In this document: piece by piece, positions 15,579 through 25,172 of the stretch
Position numbering within the stretch: position 1 is the first letter of the stretch
Layout of the letters: the number at the start of each line of letters is the position of its first letter
Source: CAZKUB01 sp964592335
Lineage (GTDB): Archaea > Thermoplasmatota > E2 > DHVEG-1
Length of the DNA: 53,839 nt
Assembly: GCA_964592335.1 (NCBI GenBank)
Contig: CAZQEU010000002.1
Coordinates: 1 to 53,839, forward strand
Direction of reading: 5' to 3'
Program-made: the position numbers and the translations under genes
Notes under the pieces: model-generated
Databases searched by the model: none
What the model saw: the letters and a program-made list of their open reading frames with translations, nothing else
Told to the model about the DNA's origin: nothing

Positions 15579-18500
15579 TTGAATAAATCAAATGCTGTAA
15601 GTTCAGTTATTTCTTTATTTCTTGTTTTAATGATAGTTTCAACTACTACCGCTTCTGTTTTTTTATGGGGCCTGCCAGCAATTGACAGTATGAAAGCAGA
15701 TTCCAATAATAGAAAAATGGCTGAGAAATTTGAAGATTTTCATGAAACCGTAAATCAAGTTATTTCAAGTGGTACAAGTGCCTATGTTACTGAGCGTATG
15801 TCAATTGAAGAAGGATCCCTTGAGATTGATTCAGAAGGAGACAGATTGGTTACGTGGTATTCATACGATCCTGATTGGGATTTTAATGTATCTGGTCTTG
15901 AACCAGGCGATGGAAACAAGAAGGATATTTCGATAGATATTACTGATTCTCCAGGCGGTGCGGGATGTAATAAACGTGATTTTTATTGGCTTAATGAGAC
16001 TTGTTTTCTAGCTGGGACGAAGGTTTTGATGGCAAATGGAATGAGTAAAAACATCGAAGACATTAAACCTGGTGATCTAGTAAAGTCGTATGACTTTGAT
16101 AATAAAAAAATGGTAGACTCAGAGGTTGCATATCATCATGAACACTTAGCTGAGGAGATGGGAGGTTATTATCTAGTTATAAACAACAATTTATGTGTTA
16201 CGCCTAACCATAGGTTTTACACCAAAAATGGATTGGTGCAGGCTGGTAACCTAGAGGTTAAGGACAAAATATTTTCAAATGTACAAGGTACATATTGCCC
16301 TGTAAGTTCCATAAAAAAAGTATATTGCCCTAGTAAAACCTATGATCTATCAATTAAGAATCTCAATAATTACTATGTAAAATCCAATGATAAATTTTTA
16401 CTGGTACACAATGCTGGAGTAGATATAGAGCTAACTGTAGAAGAAGACATTGAATTGCAGAACCTTGAAATTGACTCCTACGGTTCCTTCATCAAATTTA
16501 ATATAAATCCGTTATATGAGCTAGGAGAAATAAATATTATTGATGCTAGACTGGAGTTATATGTTAAAGATAAGGGTGGATGGGAGCCTGTAATTTTGGT
16601 TAGCGGTGGTGGAGAGAAATGGACAGATAGTTCGGACACAGAGATAATCCAAGGTATGATTGATCCATCACAGTCATCTGTTAAACCTATCTCTATTGAA
16701 AGGTTTGATGGTGAACCTAAGAGATGGTGGCAGGCAGCAGGTATTGAAGATCTAATCATAGAAGATTATAACGCCGTAAGCGAATCGTGTTCCTTAAAAA
16801 TAGAACACCCAGGTTTCCCGTTGGATGAAATTAACGATTACACTAACAACGAGTTAATATCTATTGGTAGTCTAGCTAAATCAATTTTTATAAGATTTTT
16901 ATCCCAAGAAGTAGAACCAGACTTTTGGCCAAAATTAGTTGTTACTTATGAAACCGGCTCTTCAAATAATCCTCCAACAACCACTATTTATGACATTCCA
17001 GATCAAGTGGAGCCTACACAGCTATCTATTATATGTGGTAATGCATCCGATACTGATGGTACAATCGCAGGCGTCTACCTGAATATCCATGATGATACAG
17101 AAGACCTCTATTGGTGTGGATCATCCTGGAGTGGTACGTGTTCACCATTGCCTTCTGGTTGCTCTATGATACTTTCCGCTATGGCAAGGGATGGAAGTTT
17201 TAATGAGGAATATGAGGAATGGAATTATCTCTCTAGTAGTGTTAGTTGGACTAATGGTAATCAATATACGATAACTGCTAAGGCTAAGGATGATGATGGA
17301 GACTGTGATACCGATGGTGCAAGTGATACTTTTGTTTATGTAGAGGGTAATAGTCCTCCTGATACAGGTGTTGAAGATTTTCCTGAAAATGCTGGTCCAG
17401 AACATGTTTCTGAGATTACGGGTACTTCTTTGGATACTGATGGTACAGTTGCTGGTGTTTATTTAAGGATATATGACAGAACCAATGGCAATTATTGGAC
17501 GGGTAGCGGATGGAATTCTTTTGGGGGTGTTGTACCAGGTCAATGTAGCTATGAACTTTCCGCTGTGGCTTCTGATGGTAATGGTTTTAACAGCGGTGAT
17601 GAGGATTGGTTGTATGATTGTGAAGCTGAGGGTGTTACCTGGACTTCTGGGCATGAGTACACGGTTTATGCTAAGGCTAAGGATGATGATGGAGCTTGTG
17701 ATACCGATGGTGCAAGTGATACTTTTGTTTATGTAGAGGGTAATAGTCCTCCTGATACAGGTGTTGAAGATTTTCCTGAAAATGCTGGTCCAGAACATGT
17801 TTCTGAGATTACGGGTACTTCTTTGGATACTGATGGTACAGTTGCTGGTGTTTATTTAAGGATATATGACAGAACCAATGGCAATTATTGGACGGGTAGC
17901 GGATGGAATTCTTTTGGGGGTGTTGTACCAGGTCAATGTAGCTATGAACTTTCCGCTGTGGCTTCTGATGGTAATGGTTTTAACAGCGGTGATGAGGATT
18001 GGTTGTATGATTGTGAAGCTGAGGGTGTTACCTGGACTTCTGGGCATGAGTACACGGTTTATGCTAAGGCTAAGGATGATGATGGAGCTTGTGATACCGA
18101 TGGTGCAAGTGATACTTTTGTTTATGTAGAGGGTAATAGTCCTCCTGATACACCTTCTAATCCTGATCCTGAGAGTGATGCTGTTGATGAGAGTATAGAT
18201 GTGGAGTTATCTTGGACTGCTAGTGATCCTGATAGTAATTATGCTACTTCAGCGGTTTATTTTTCTGATCCAGCTGAGCCTGGTGATGATGAATCTGAAG
18301 CTGAGACTATAAATAATTTAGAGGATAGGATCAATTCAGATGATAATGATCAAAATACTAGTTCTAATTCGTTTGATCCAGGGGTATTAGAGTATAATAA
18401 GAAGTATTTTTGGAAGATAATCGTTTGGGATGATAAAGGGTTGAGTACTGAGGGTCCTATTTGGAATTTCACTACCGAATCAGATCCTGTGGTGAATAAT

Positions 18501-19817
18501 CCTCCTGAGATTACATATCATTATCCTGTTAATGGCTCCATCGATATTCCTGCATCTCCTACTTGTAAGGTAACTGTTTATGATGATGATAGGGATGATG
18601 TAATAAGGGTAGTTATTAAAAGCAAGCCTGAGGGTGGTTCTTGGTCTGATCCTCAGTATGATAGTACGCATTCAAGTGGTGATACAATTTCTTGGGATTA
18701 CACAAGCGCAGATGGCTCAAGTGGTGTGTTTACATATTATTGGCTTGTAACTTTAACTGATCCAAACGATGAATCTATATCTATAGAAGAAGTTTATCAT
18801 TTTACGATTTCATTGGATCCGATAGTTACTGATATTTCAGAGCCATGGGATATTAGCATGGATTATTTATCCTATTATAATGATACTGATTATGATTTTT
18901 ATGCTTCTGCATCAACACCTCATAATTTTGATATTTACTTTAACTTTTCATGGGGTGATGGAACTTCCTCAGGATGGTTGCTAGAATCTGCTGTATCTCC
19001 AGGTTCCTGTTCTGCTACACATCAGTGGTTAAATGCTGGTGTGTACCCTGTAAAAGTACAGGTTGCAAGTGACCCTGATGATGATGGCCATGGAGGTACA
19101 GGAAATAGCGATGATGCTTTTTATAGTGGTTGGACTGATCCAGTTTTTATTAAAATAGAAAACACAGTTATGGTTCCTTGTGATATTGCAATTGATGAAG
19201 CCGGTAACCCGAAGTTACATTCGGATGCTGGCTCAGGAAATGTACCTTATAATCTGGAAGGAATTGTTAGAATCGATTTATACAGTAATGATTACCCTGA
19301 TTCAAGTGACTATGGCTCAGATGTTTCAGGCAGGATTCCTTTCGGGCAAATCTGGATTTTTGATTTAGGAAAAATAACTCAAACTTATCGGGGAGCTGAG
19401 GATATATACAAAACAATTTTTGAAAATGGTGGCATAATAAGCTCAAAATCAGAATATCATTCAATGACTGAAAATTCAAATATATATAATTACAGCTCTT
19501 ATCTTGTATTCAAGTTAAATCTTGTTAGAGGTATCAACTCGATTTCAGGTAGTGGAAGCGGTATATTCAAGCTAAAACTTAAAATCAATAATAGCTATAT
19601 TAGAAATGAGCAAAACAGGATGTCCTCTAATTTAAAAGTTCAAATGTTTGGGGATTACAAAGAAGTCTGGTATGATTTTTTGACTAGTCCACTTCGCAGT
19701 TATAATTTCCAAGAGTATTCTTCAAATTCAGATATATTGCTTTATGATGAGGGTAGGTCAACTCGTTTGATACTTTCAAGCAATGTGTTAATTGCGTCTA
19801 TCTCAGGAGTGTTATAA
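15579..19817 (+). CDS. Giant pilin-like surface protein with Hint domain and repeats
   Basis: This 1412-aa protein starts at TTG. The N-terminus NKSNAVSSVISLFLVLMIVS resembles archaeal class III pilin signals (A-V-S-x-V-I before a hydrophobic helix). Domain order: pilin helix (about 6-32), pilin-like region to 140, Hint domain (Cys142 to Asn278), a beta-rich segment (280-460), three Ig/FN3-like repeats (about 470-860, the last two identical), an FN3-like unit, and a PKD-like unit (FNFSWGDGTSSGW, near 1125). A C-terminal region (about 1200-1412) is similar to the C-terminus of the next protein. The shared N- and C-terminal parts suggest a pilin fold opened by a very large insert. It is probably an adhesin or tip protein. 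Confidence 0.85.
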   Translation: MNKSNAVSSVISLFLVLMIVSTTTASVFLWGLPAIDSMKADSNNRKMAEKFEDFHETVNQVISSGTSAYVTERMSIEEGSLEIDSEGDRLVTWYSYDPDWDFNVSGLEPGDGNKKDISIDITDSPGGAGCNKRDFYWLNETCFLAGTKVLMANGMSKNIEDIKPGDLVKSYDFDNKKMVDSEVAYHHEHLAEEMGGYYLVINNNLCVTPNHRFYTKNGLVQAGNLEVKDKIFSNVQGTYCPVSSIKKVYCPSKTYDLSIKNLNNYYVKSNDKFLLVHNAGVDIELTVEEDIELQNLEIDSYGSFIKFNINPLYELGEINIIDARLELYVKDKGGWEPVILVSGGGEKWTDSSDTEIIQGMIDPSQSSVKPISIERFDGEPKRWWQAAGIEDLIIEDYNAVSESCSLKIEHPGFPLDEINDYTNNELISIGSLAKSIFIRFLSQEVEPDFWPKLVVTYETGSSNNPPTTTIYDIPDQVEPTQLSIICGNASDTDGTIAGVYLNIHDDTEDLYWCGSSWSGTCSPLPSGCSMILSAMARDGSFNEEYEEWNYLSSSVSWTNGNQYTITAKAKDDDGDCDTDGASDTFVYVEGNSPPDTGVEDFPENAGPEHVSEITGTSLDTDGTVAGVYLRIYDRTNGNYWTGSGWNSFGGVVPGQCSYELSAVASDGNGFNSGDEDWLYDCEAEGVTWTSGHEYTVYAKAKDDDGACDTDGASDTFVYVEGNSPPDTGVEDFPENAGPEHVSEITGTSLDTDGTVAGVYLRIYDRTNGNYWTGSGWNSFGGVVPGQCSYELSAVASDGNGFNSGDEDWLYDCEAEGVTWTSGHEYTVYAKAKDDDGACDTDGASDTFVYVEGNSPPDTPSNPDPESDAVDESIDVELSWTASDPDSNYATSAVYFSDPAEPGDDESEAETINNLEDRINSDDNDQNTSSNSFDPGVLEYNKKYFWKIIVWDDKGLSTEGPIWNFTTESDPVVNNPPEITYHYPVNGSIDIPASPTCKVTVYDDDRDDVIRVVIKSKPEGGSWSDPQYDSTHSSGDTISWDYTSADGSSGVFTYYWLVTLTDPNDESISIEEVYHFTISLDPIVTDISEPWDISMDYLSYYNDTDYDFYASASTPHNFDIYFNFSWGDGTSSGWLLESAVSPGSCSATHQWLNAGVYPVKVQVASDPDDDGHGGTGNSDDAFYSGWTDPVFIKIENTVMVPCDIAIDEAGNPKLHSDAGSGNVPYNLEGIVRIDLYSNDYPDSSDYGSDVSGRIPFGQIWIFDLGKITQTYRGAEDIYKTIFENGGIISSKSEYHSMTENSNIYNYSSYLVFKLNLVRGINSISGSGSGIFKLKLKINNSYIRNEQNRMSSNLKVQMFGDYKEVWYDFLTSPLRSYNFQEYSSNSDILLYDEGRSTRLILSSNVLIASISGVL
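16002..16412 (+). other. Hint (intein-like, BIL-type) domain in the 1412-aa pilin-like protein
   Basis: Residues 142-278 (137 aa) form a minimal Hint module. Block A is CFLAGTKVLM with Cys142, and block B is CVTPNHRFY with T208 and H211 (TxxH). The end is NNYYVKSNDKFLLVHN with His277-Asn278. No homing endonuclease insert is present. The residue after the Asn is Ala279, not Cys/Ser/Thr, so full protein splicing is not expected. Cleavage at one or both ends, as in bacterial intein-like domains, is more likely. It sits between the pilin helix region and the ectodomain. Confidence 0.88.
17304..18152 (+). repeat. Exact 393-bp tandem duplication plus 63-bp third copy
   Basis: 17304-17696 and 17697-18089 are identical on inspection, each 131 codons. 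A third partial copy runs from 18090 to 18152 before the sequence diverges. Upstream (about 17003-17303) is an older, diverged copy. The repeat encodes an Ig-like unit beginning near SPPDTGVEDFPENAG. Confidence 0.9.
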
Positions 19818-19826
19818 TAAGATACA

Positions 19827-22739
19827 ATGATAAAAACAAATATATTTAAAAGCAACATAGCTGTAAGCCAGGTTTTATCGACGATATTAGTGTTATCTAT
19901 AGTTCTATCCTGTGTTGCTGGAATTATGGCTTGGGGGGTTCCTTATATTGAAGAAAATAAAATGAAAAGCCAAAGGGAGACTATTTTTAGTAACTTTGAG
20001 GTTTTTGACAATACTATTGCTAATTTACTGGTAGATGGCCCTAATTCAGCTGACACAGGAGTTATATCAAGCAATGTTGATGAAGGTGCTATTAATATTA
20101 ACTCGTTTGATTATTTCGTTGAGGGTTCTACAGACAGATTGGTTCTTTGGTATTCATATCATAATGGGACTAATTTTACAGTAGAAGGTTTAGATGATGC
20201 TGATGATACTTTTAGTGTGATGCCTACAGGATCAGATTTGGTTTTTGGTGATTGGGCATATGAAAGCTATTCTCTTAGAAAAAAATTAACTATCAATAGT
20301 GAATATGTCGATGAGGATCTATCAAATTTTCCGGTTCTTGTTAGATCAACGGTATTTACTGCAACAGATGATAATAAGGATATTATATTTGCAGATGAGT
20401 CTGGTACAAAACTTGATTATGAAATTGAAAGTTTAGACGAGGGTTCCGGTTATTTAATTGCGTGGGTAAATATACCTTATGTTTCTTCAACAGAAGATAC
20501 TGTCTTTTATCTTTATTCTAATAATGCAGAGGAAGACGATCCTCAAGAAAACTCAGAAGCTGTTTGGGATTCAGATTATATATTGGTCCACCACTTTGAA
20601 GAAACAGCAACTACTACAGTTGATGATTCTACATCTAATCAGAATGATGGTAACTTTTATGGTTTAACAGACATGTTTCGTCTTTTTTATATTAATGGAG
20701 CATTAGATTTTAATGGATCTAGTAACTATATTGATCTAGGTGATATCTCTGTTTTAGATAGCGTTGATGATTTAACTATTGAAACATTGATATTCCCAAG
20801 ACAGGAAACATATTCGGATAGTACCTCTTTAGTTGGACAAGTTAATTATTCTAATCCTAATCTATTTGGCAAATGCTGGCTTACATTAGATACAGGACTA
20901 AAGTGGGGATTTACAATAGATCCCTCAGCAGGTGATCCAAGAACTTATTGGGCCGATACATCCATTCAAAATTCTTCCTTTCAATATTTAGTTACAACTT
21001 TTGATGATAAAGGTGGTTCAGATGGTTCTTTAAACTTTTATCTAGATGGTGAATCAGATGGATCAAATGATAATATTGAAAAAGATTTAACATCAAGCGA
21101 TGAGGATTGGAAAGTAGGCTGGAATGGCAATATCTTTTTTAATGGTACATTAGATGAGATTAGAATTTCAAAGACTATCCGTGATCCATCATGGATAAAA
21201 GCAAACTACAACAATTTATTCAAGTACGATTTCGTTGAACAAGGATATGCTGTTAATCAAGGAGGAGCGCTTTTCATAGATGATGCATCAATCTATCATC
21301 TCGATCCCGGGAAAGAAGAAGATATAGATACCAAAACTTATGTTTCTATATATGATACTTATAAATATTCTCAATCTTTTAAATGCCCTTTTGAAAATGA
21401 CGAACTTGACAAAATAAAATTGTATATCGGAAAAGTAGGAAATATCTATGATAGTCTAACTGTGTCGATATATGGTGATTCTGGTGGATCCCCTGACCCA
21501 ACTGACAATTTAGGCTCTTTTGAGATTTACTCTGATAATGTTTCAACAACTATGGATTGGGTAGAATGTGATTTTTACCAAGATATTCCTCTTTTGCAAG
21601 ATACTACCTATCACATAGTGGTAAACACTAGTAGCTCTACTGGGTCTTCAGGATTTTATAAATGGCGTTATGAAAATCCTTCTGTCTATGAGGACGGATA
21701 TGCAAAATATTATGATGGATTTAATTGGGTTTATATAGAAAGTGATGATGAGTATGACTTATACAAACGTATTGTTTATAAAAACTATGATAGTCCCTCT
21801 GCTCCAAAGATAAGCGGAAGTATTCCAATACGTTCTAATCCCTATGGTTATTCGGGGGTTAAATATAATTTTTTGTTAAACAACGAAGATATGTTTGGTG
21901 ATAACTATTGGTATAAAGCCGATTGGGGTGATGGAACTACAACTGGCTGGTGTGAATCAGGAACCACTTTTTATACAAATCATACTTGGACAAAAACAGG
22001 GTTGTTTAACCCTGTGTTTAAAATTAGAAAGAAGATAGACAGTACCGATGTTTTTATTGAAAATGAGTTTGATAATGAAACGTTGTCTAATCTTTATATT
22101 CATGAAGGTATTTCATCACCTGTTAATATTTTAGATTATGGAAATCCTCAAATAACAGATGGCAGTATAATTACAACAAATATTAACTTAAATGGAACTG
22201 TATTAATCAACTTATTTAATGATGCATATCCAGCTGAATTTGGTCCACAATATATGGGAAAGATACCATTTGCTAGGATATGGGTCTTTGATCTTGGATC
22301 TATTGAATATACAGTACCATCTATTTCAGGTGTAAATACTGTTTCTCTTCAAAATGGTGCGGTTTTATCAAATGGTTTTTCTGGTTTTTCTAATAGTTTT
22401 ATAAAAAATGAACCAGCTTTTGTGGAAACAGATAAGGCTATTGCTTTACGATTGATACAAACAAAGGGTATTGGAGCTATGGCTGGTTCCGGAAGATATA
22501 AGATAAATGTCGTTCATAAAGCGTCTTATAATTGTGAAAAACCAACGCTTTATTTTGTCGATAATGTATCAAATTTTAAGATGCAGTTTTCCGGTTCAAA
22601 TTCAGACATATGGCTAAATTATTTTTTAGATAATTATGATTTTGGAATACAGGGTGATACCTTATTTTATAAGCACAATGAAAGAATATTGCTTCTCGAC
22701 AATTCTCTTTTTGAATATTATGTGGGGGGGATTTATTGA
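19827..22739 (+). CDS. Large pilin-like protein with DUF2341 and LamG domains
   Basis: This 970-aa protein has the N-terminus SNIAVSQVLSTILVLSIVLS, a pilin-like helix with an AVSQV signature. It then has a short region similar to the 1412-aa protein (TDRLVLWYSYHNGTNFTV), DUF2341 (RKKLTINSEYVDEDLSNFPV, about 150-240), and a LamG/concanavalin-like domain (WDSDYILVHHFEE ... LDFNGSSNYIDLGD, about 245-455). A carbohydrate-binding-like segment and a PKD-like unit (ADWGDGTTTGW) follow. The C-terminal part (IPFARIWVFDLGS ... GSGRYKINV) pairs with that of the 1412-aa protein. It is probably a surface glycan-binding pilin. The stop overlaps the next start as TTGA. Confidence 0.85.
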   Translation: MIKTNIFKSNIAVSQVLSTILVLSIVLSCVAGIMAWGVPYIEENKMKSQRETIFSNFEVFDNTIANLLVDGPNSADTGVISSNVDEGAININSFDYFVEGSTDRLVLWYSYHNGTNFTVEGLDDADDTFSVMPTGSDLVFGDWAYESYSLRKKLTINSEYVDEDLSNFPVLVRSTVFTATDDNKDIIFADESGTKLDYEIESLDEGSGYLIAWVNIPYVSSTEDTVFYLYSNNAEEDDPQENSEAVWDSDYILVHHFEETATTTVDDSTSNQNDGNFYGLTDMFRLFYINGALDFNGSSNYIDLGDISVLDSVDDLTIETLIFPRQETYSDSTSLVGQVNYSNPNLFGKCWLTLDTGLKWGFTIDPSAGDPRTYWADTSIQNSSFQYLVTTFDDKGGSDGSLNFYLDGESDGSNDNIEKDLTSSDEDWKVGWNGNIFFNGTLDEIRISKTIRDPSWIKANYNNLFKYDFVEQGYAVNQGGALFIDDASIYHLDPGKEEDIDTKTYVSIYDTYKYSQSFKCPFENDELDKIKLYIGKVGNIYDSLTVSIYGDSGGSPDPTDNLGSFEIYSDNVSTTMDWVECDFYQDIPLLQDTTYHIVVNTSSSTGSSGFYKWRYENPSVYEDGYAKYYDGFNWVYIESDDEYDLYKRIVYKNYDSPSAPKISGSIPIRSNPYGYSGVKYNFLLNNEDMFGDNYWYKADWGDGTTTGWCESGTTFYTNHTWTKTGLFNPVFKIRKKIDSTDVFIENEFDNETLSNLYIHEGISSPVNILDYGNPQITDGSIITTNINLNGTVLINLFNDAYPAEFGPQYMGKIPFARIWVFDLGSIEYTVPSISGVNTVSLQNGAVLSNGFSGFSNSFIKNEPAFVETDKAIALRLIQTKGIGAMAGSGRYKINVVHKASYNCEKPTLYFVDNVSNFKMQFSGSNSDIWLNYFLDNYDFGIQGDTLFYKHNERILLLDNSLFEYYVGGIY

Positions 22740-24700
22740 AAAAGATTTTTAGTAATTCTTTGGCTGTTTCACAGGTCGTGGGTTTTATTTTATCTCTTTC
22801 ACTTATGAGTCTTGTTGCGACTTCTTCAATTCTTGTTGTAAATACTATAATCGATGAAAAAACTTCTTCAGCAGCAGAGATTCATGCTAGGGATATTGCA
22901 AATAAAATTTCAGATGCAATTATTAATGTTTGTTTATTTAAGGAGAATTATCCATCTGCTAATTATTCAACTACGGTTGATATTCCATATCAATTAATTG
23001 ATTATTTTAATTACTATATTGAGCTAAATAATAACTTTGTATTTATTAATTCCACAGATGGTTTAGTAAATGTGAAAAACTCGCTTTATAATTGCTCGGG
23101 TAGGATTGGCTGGGATATACAAGGTAGAGTAGATGGTGCAGACAAGTTGGTTATTAGTTGTAACAGCAGTAATTATGTTTATAAATTTGATTTTGGAACC
23201 AGCAATTCATCAAGTGCAAAGGGTTATACTAGAATATCTGAGAATTGTGATAACTCGGTTTGGTATACTACTTCAGGGGTTTGGAAATATAGAGTACCTA
23301 TTTTTGTTTCTAATCCTTTAAGTGAGCCGATAGATGATTATGCAGTTCTAATTCAGCTCAAAGATAAAAATTTTAATCATATATTAGTAAATGAGAACTT
23401 AAGTGATATTAGGTTTTTTGATGATGCTGGCTCTGAGCTTTACTACTGGATTGAAAACTGGTATTCAGATACTACAAAAACTTCAAGGATTTGGGTAAAT
23501 GTGTCATCGATACCTGTTGATGGATGTATGATACATATGTATTTTGGGAGATCTGCAGATAGTAGTAATCAGTATCATGATGGATCGAAAACATTTTTGT
23601 TTTTCGATAACTTTAGTAAAAATACTATGAATAAATGGGATCTTTACTATTATAACGCTGATTCTAGGATAAATATCATGGATGGTAGTCTAGTTTTAAA
23701 AAATGGTGCTGCAGTTATTTCAAAAACATATATCAATCCAGATAGTACACCTTACATACTCGAAACAAAATCAAAATCAATAAGTGAAACAGAAATTGGA
23801 CAAGGTTATGATAATCCAATAGAAGCTAGTATTTTTGCAAGAAAAACAAATGGCTCTTTTAACCCACCTTATCATCATGCTTCTGTTTTTTCTTCAGGAA
23901 CATTCGAATATCGTCCAACTGATGCTCATTATTTTGATAATGCAATTGTATATTATCAAGATGGTAAGTGGAACAATTATACTGATTATGAAACACAAGG
24001 TATAAATCAAGGATGGTATAGGCTAAAATACATATTAAATCACTCAGATGATGTGGCTGCAAGGTATTTTTATGATAACTTTGTTCTAGATGGAGAACCA
24101 AAATCTATTTCATACCGTGGTACAAAAGATGGAGCGTTTGGTCTTTGCATAGCAAATACTGAATATATTGATGAGGATTTTAATATCACAGCATATTATG
24201 ATTGGATTTTTGCAAGAAAATTCGTGTCAAATCCTAATGCTGTTTCTAGTAGGGAAGAATCAGAACCTATTGCATATGTTGGCGCGGTTCAATCAGAGGA
24301 TTATGGATGGGATACTGCTTCTGATAATATTTTATCAAAATCATCAGGTGGAACAGGAGTTGGAGATGATTTAGTGTATAGTAATGATAATAATGTTCAT
24401 TTCGAAGTTAATAATCTATCTGATTCTAAATATTATAGCATATTTTTTACAATAGGTGATTATGATACTCCACAAGATATAGAGGGTATGTCTATTGATA
24501 TTACTCATTCTGAAGGTACTGAATTATTAAGCTTTTCAGATTGTTCTGAAAACATACCTCATAAAAAACGTTGGATTTCAAATCTACAAACAGCTTCAGG
24601 AGATTTTATCTTTAGTTTTTCAAGCAGTAATAAATGGGCTATAAATGAAATAACAATAATGGAAGGAGAAAGAATTATATGGCTAGAAGGAAAAAATTAA
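22736..24700 (+). CDS. Pilin-like protein with DUF2341 domain
   Basis: This 654-aa protein starts at TTG behind a GTGGGGGGG SD in a TTGA overlap. The N-terminal NSLAVSQVVGFILSLSLMSL is a classic archaeal pilin-type helix. A pilin-like region (to about 175) with Cys residues follows, then DUF2341 (WKYRVPIFVSNPLSEPIDDY, about 182-275) and a beta-sandwich segment resembling LamG/DUF1080 (FFDNFSKNTMNKWDLYY). The end is a further beta domain. It is probably another sugar-binding surface pilin. Its last 22 bp overlap the next gene. Confidence 0.83.
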   Translation: MKKIFSNSLAVSQVVGFILSLSLMSLVATSSILVVNTIIDEKTSSAAEIHARDIANKISDAIINVCLFKENYPSANYSTTVDIPYQLIDYFNYYIELNNNFVFINSTDGLVNVKNSLYNCSGRIGWDIQGRVDGADKLVISCNSSNYVYKFDFGTSNSSSAKGYTRISENCDNSVWYTTSGVWKYRVPIFVSNPLSEPIDDYAVLIQLKDKNFNHILVNENLSDIRFFDDAGSELYYWIENWYSDTTKTSRIWVNVSSIPVDGCMIHMYFGRSADSSNQYHDGSKTFLFFDNFSKNTMNKWDLYYYNADSRINIMDGSLVLKNGAAVISKTYINPDSTPYILETKSKSISETEIGQGYDNPIEASIFARKTNGSFNPPYHHASVFSSGTFEYRPTDAHYFDNAIVYYQDGKWNNYTDYETQGINQGWYRLKYILNHSDDVAARYFYDNFVLDGEPKSISYRGTKDGAFGLCIANTEYIDEDFNITAYYDWIFARKFVSNPNAVSSREESEPIAYVGAVQSEDYGWDTASDNILSKSSGGTGVGDDLVYSNDNNVHFEVNNLSDSKYYSIFFTIGDYDTPQDIEGMSIDITHSEGTELLSFSDCSENIPHKKRWISNLQTASGDFIFSFSSSNKWAINEITIMEGERIIWLEGKN

Positions 24701-25170
24701 TTTCAACTAATAATGGTCAAATGCATGTCATGGAGGCAGTTATAGTTGCAGGTTTAATTTTTTCAGCTTTATTTTTTATAAGTAATATGGAAGTTTCTAG
24801 TTATACTACAATTGAAAAGCAAAATAAGCTAAAGCAGTTAGGTGCAAAAATATTAGAAAACGCTGAGGCAAAAGAAGATTCTACTGGAAACTATGATAAT
24901 TTTTTAATTTATTGTGTAGAAGAGAATATAAATTATTTGTATTATGATCTGGTTTCAAGCTTGCCAGAAGGTACTTTGTTTCGTTTGACAGTTGTAAATA
25001 TGTCTAAATTGTTTCATGATAATTCTGCATCTTATAATGATTGTATTTATACCAGTATTGGAACTGATATATGGGTTGATGAAGAAACAAGGGTTTCAAG
25101 AATTATAGCTTTTAATGGTTTTATCTATGAGATTGTATTGCAACTGTGGCTTAATACGGGAGGTGATTAA
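24679..25170 (+). CDS. Small pilin-like protein
   Basis: This 163-aa protein starts at an ATG behind GGAAGGAG. The N-terminus is NNGQMHVMEAVIVAGLIFSA, with a Glu at the helix start. It resembles haloarchaeal minor pilins of the GQxxxLEAV type and also the general pilin E5 rule. The rest is a soluble domain of about 125 residues. It is probably a minor pilin for assembly or the tip. Confidence 0.75.
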   Translation: MARRKKLISTNNGQMHVMEAVIVAGLIFSALFFISNMEVSSYTTIEKQNKLKQLGAKILENAEAKEDSTGNYDNFLIYCVEENINYLYYDLVSSLPEGTLFRLTVVNMSKLFHDNSASYNDCIYTSIGTDIWVDEETRVSRIIAFNGFIYEIVLQLWLNTGGD

Positions 25171-25172
25171 AT

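Noticed and set aside
16002..16412. Full intein with homing endonuclease
   Set aside because: The module is only 137 aa with no LAGLIDADG or HNH insert, and the +1 residue is Ala.
17142..18129. Several repeated ORFs on both strands
   Set aside because: Shadows of the 393-bp repeat within the 1412-aa gene.
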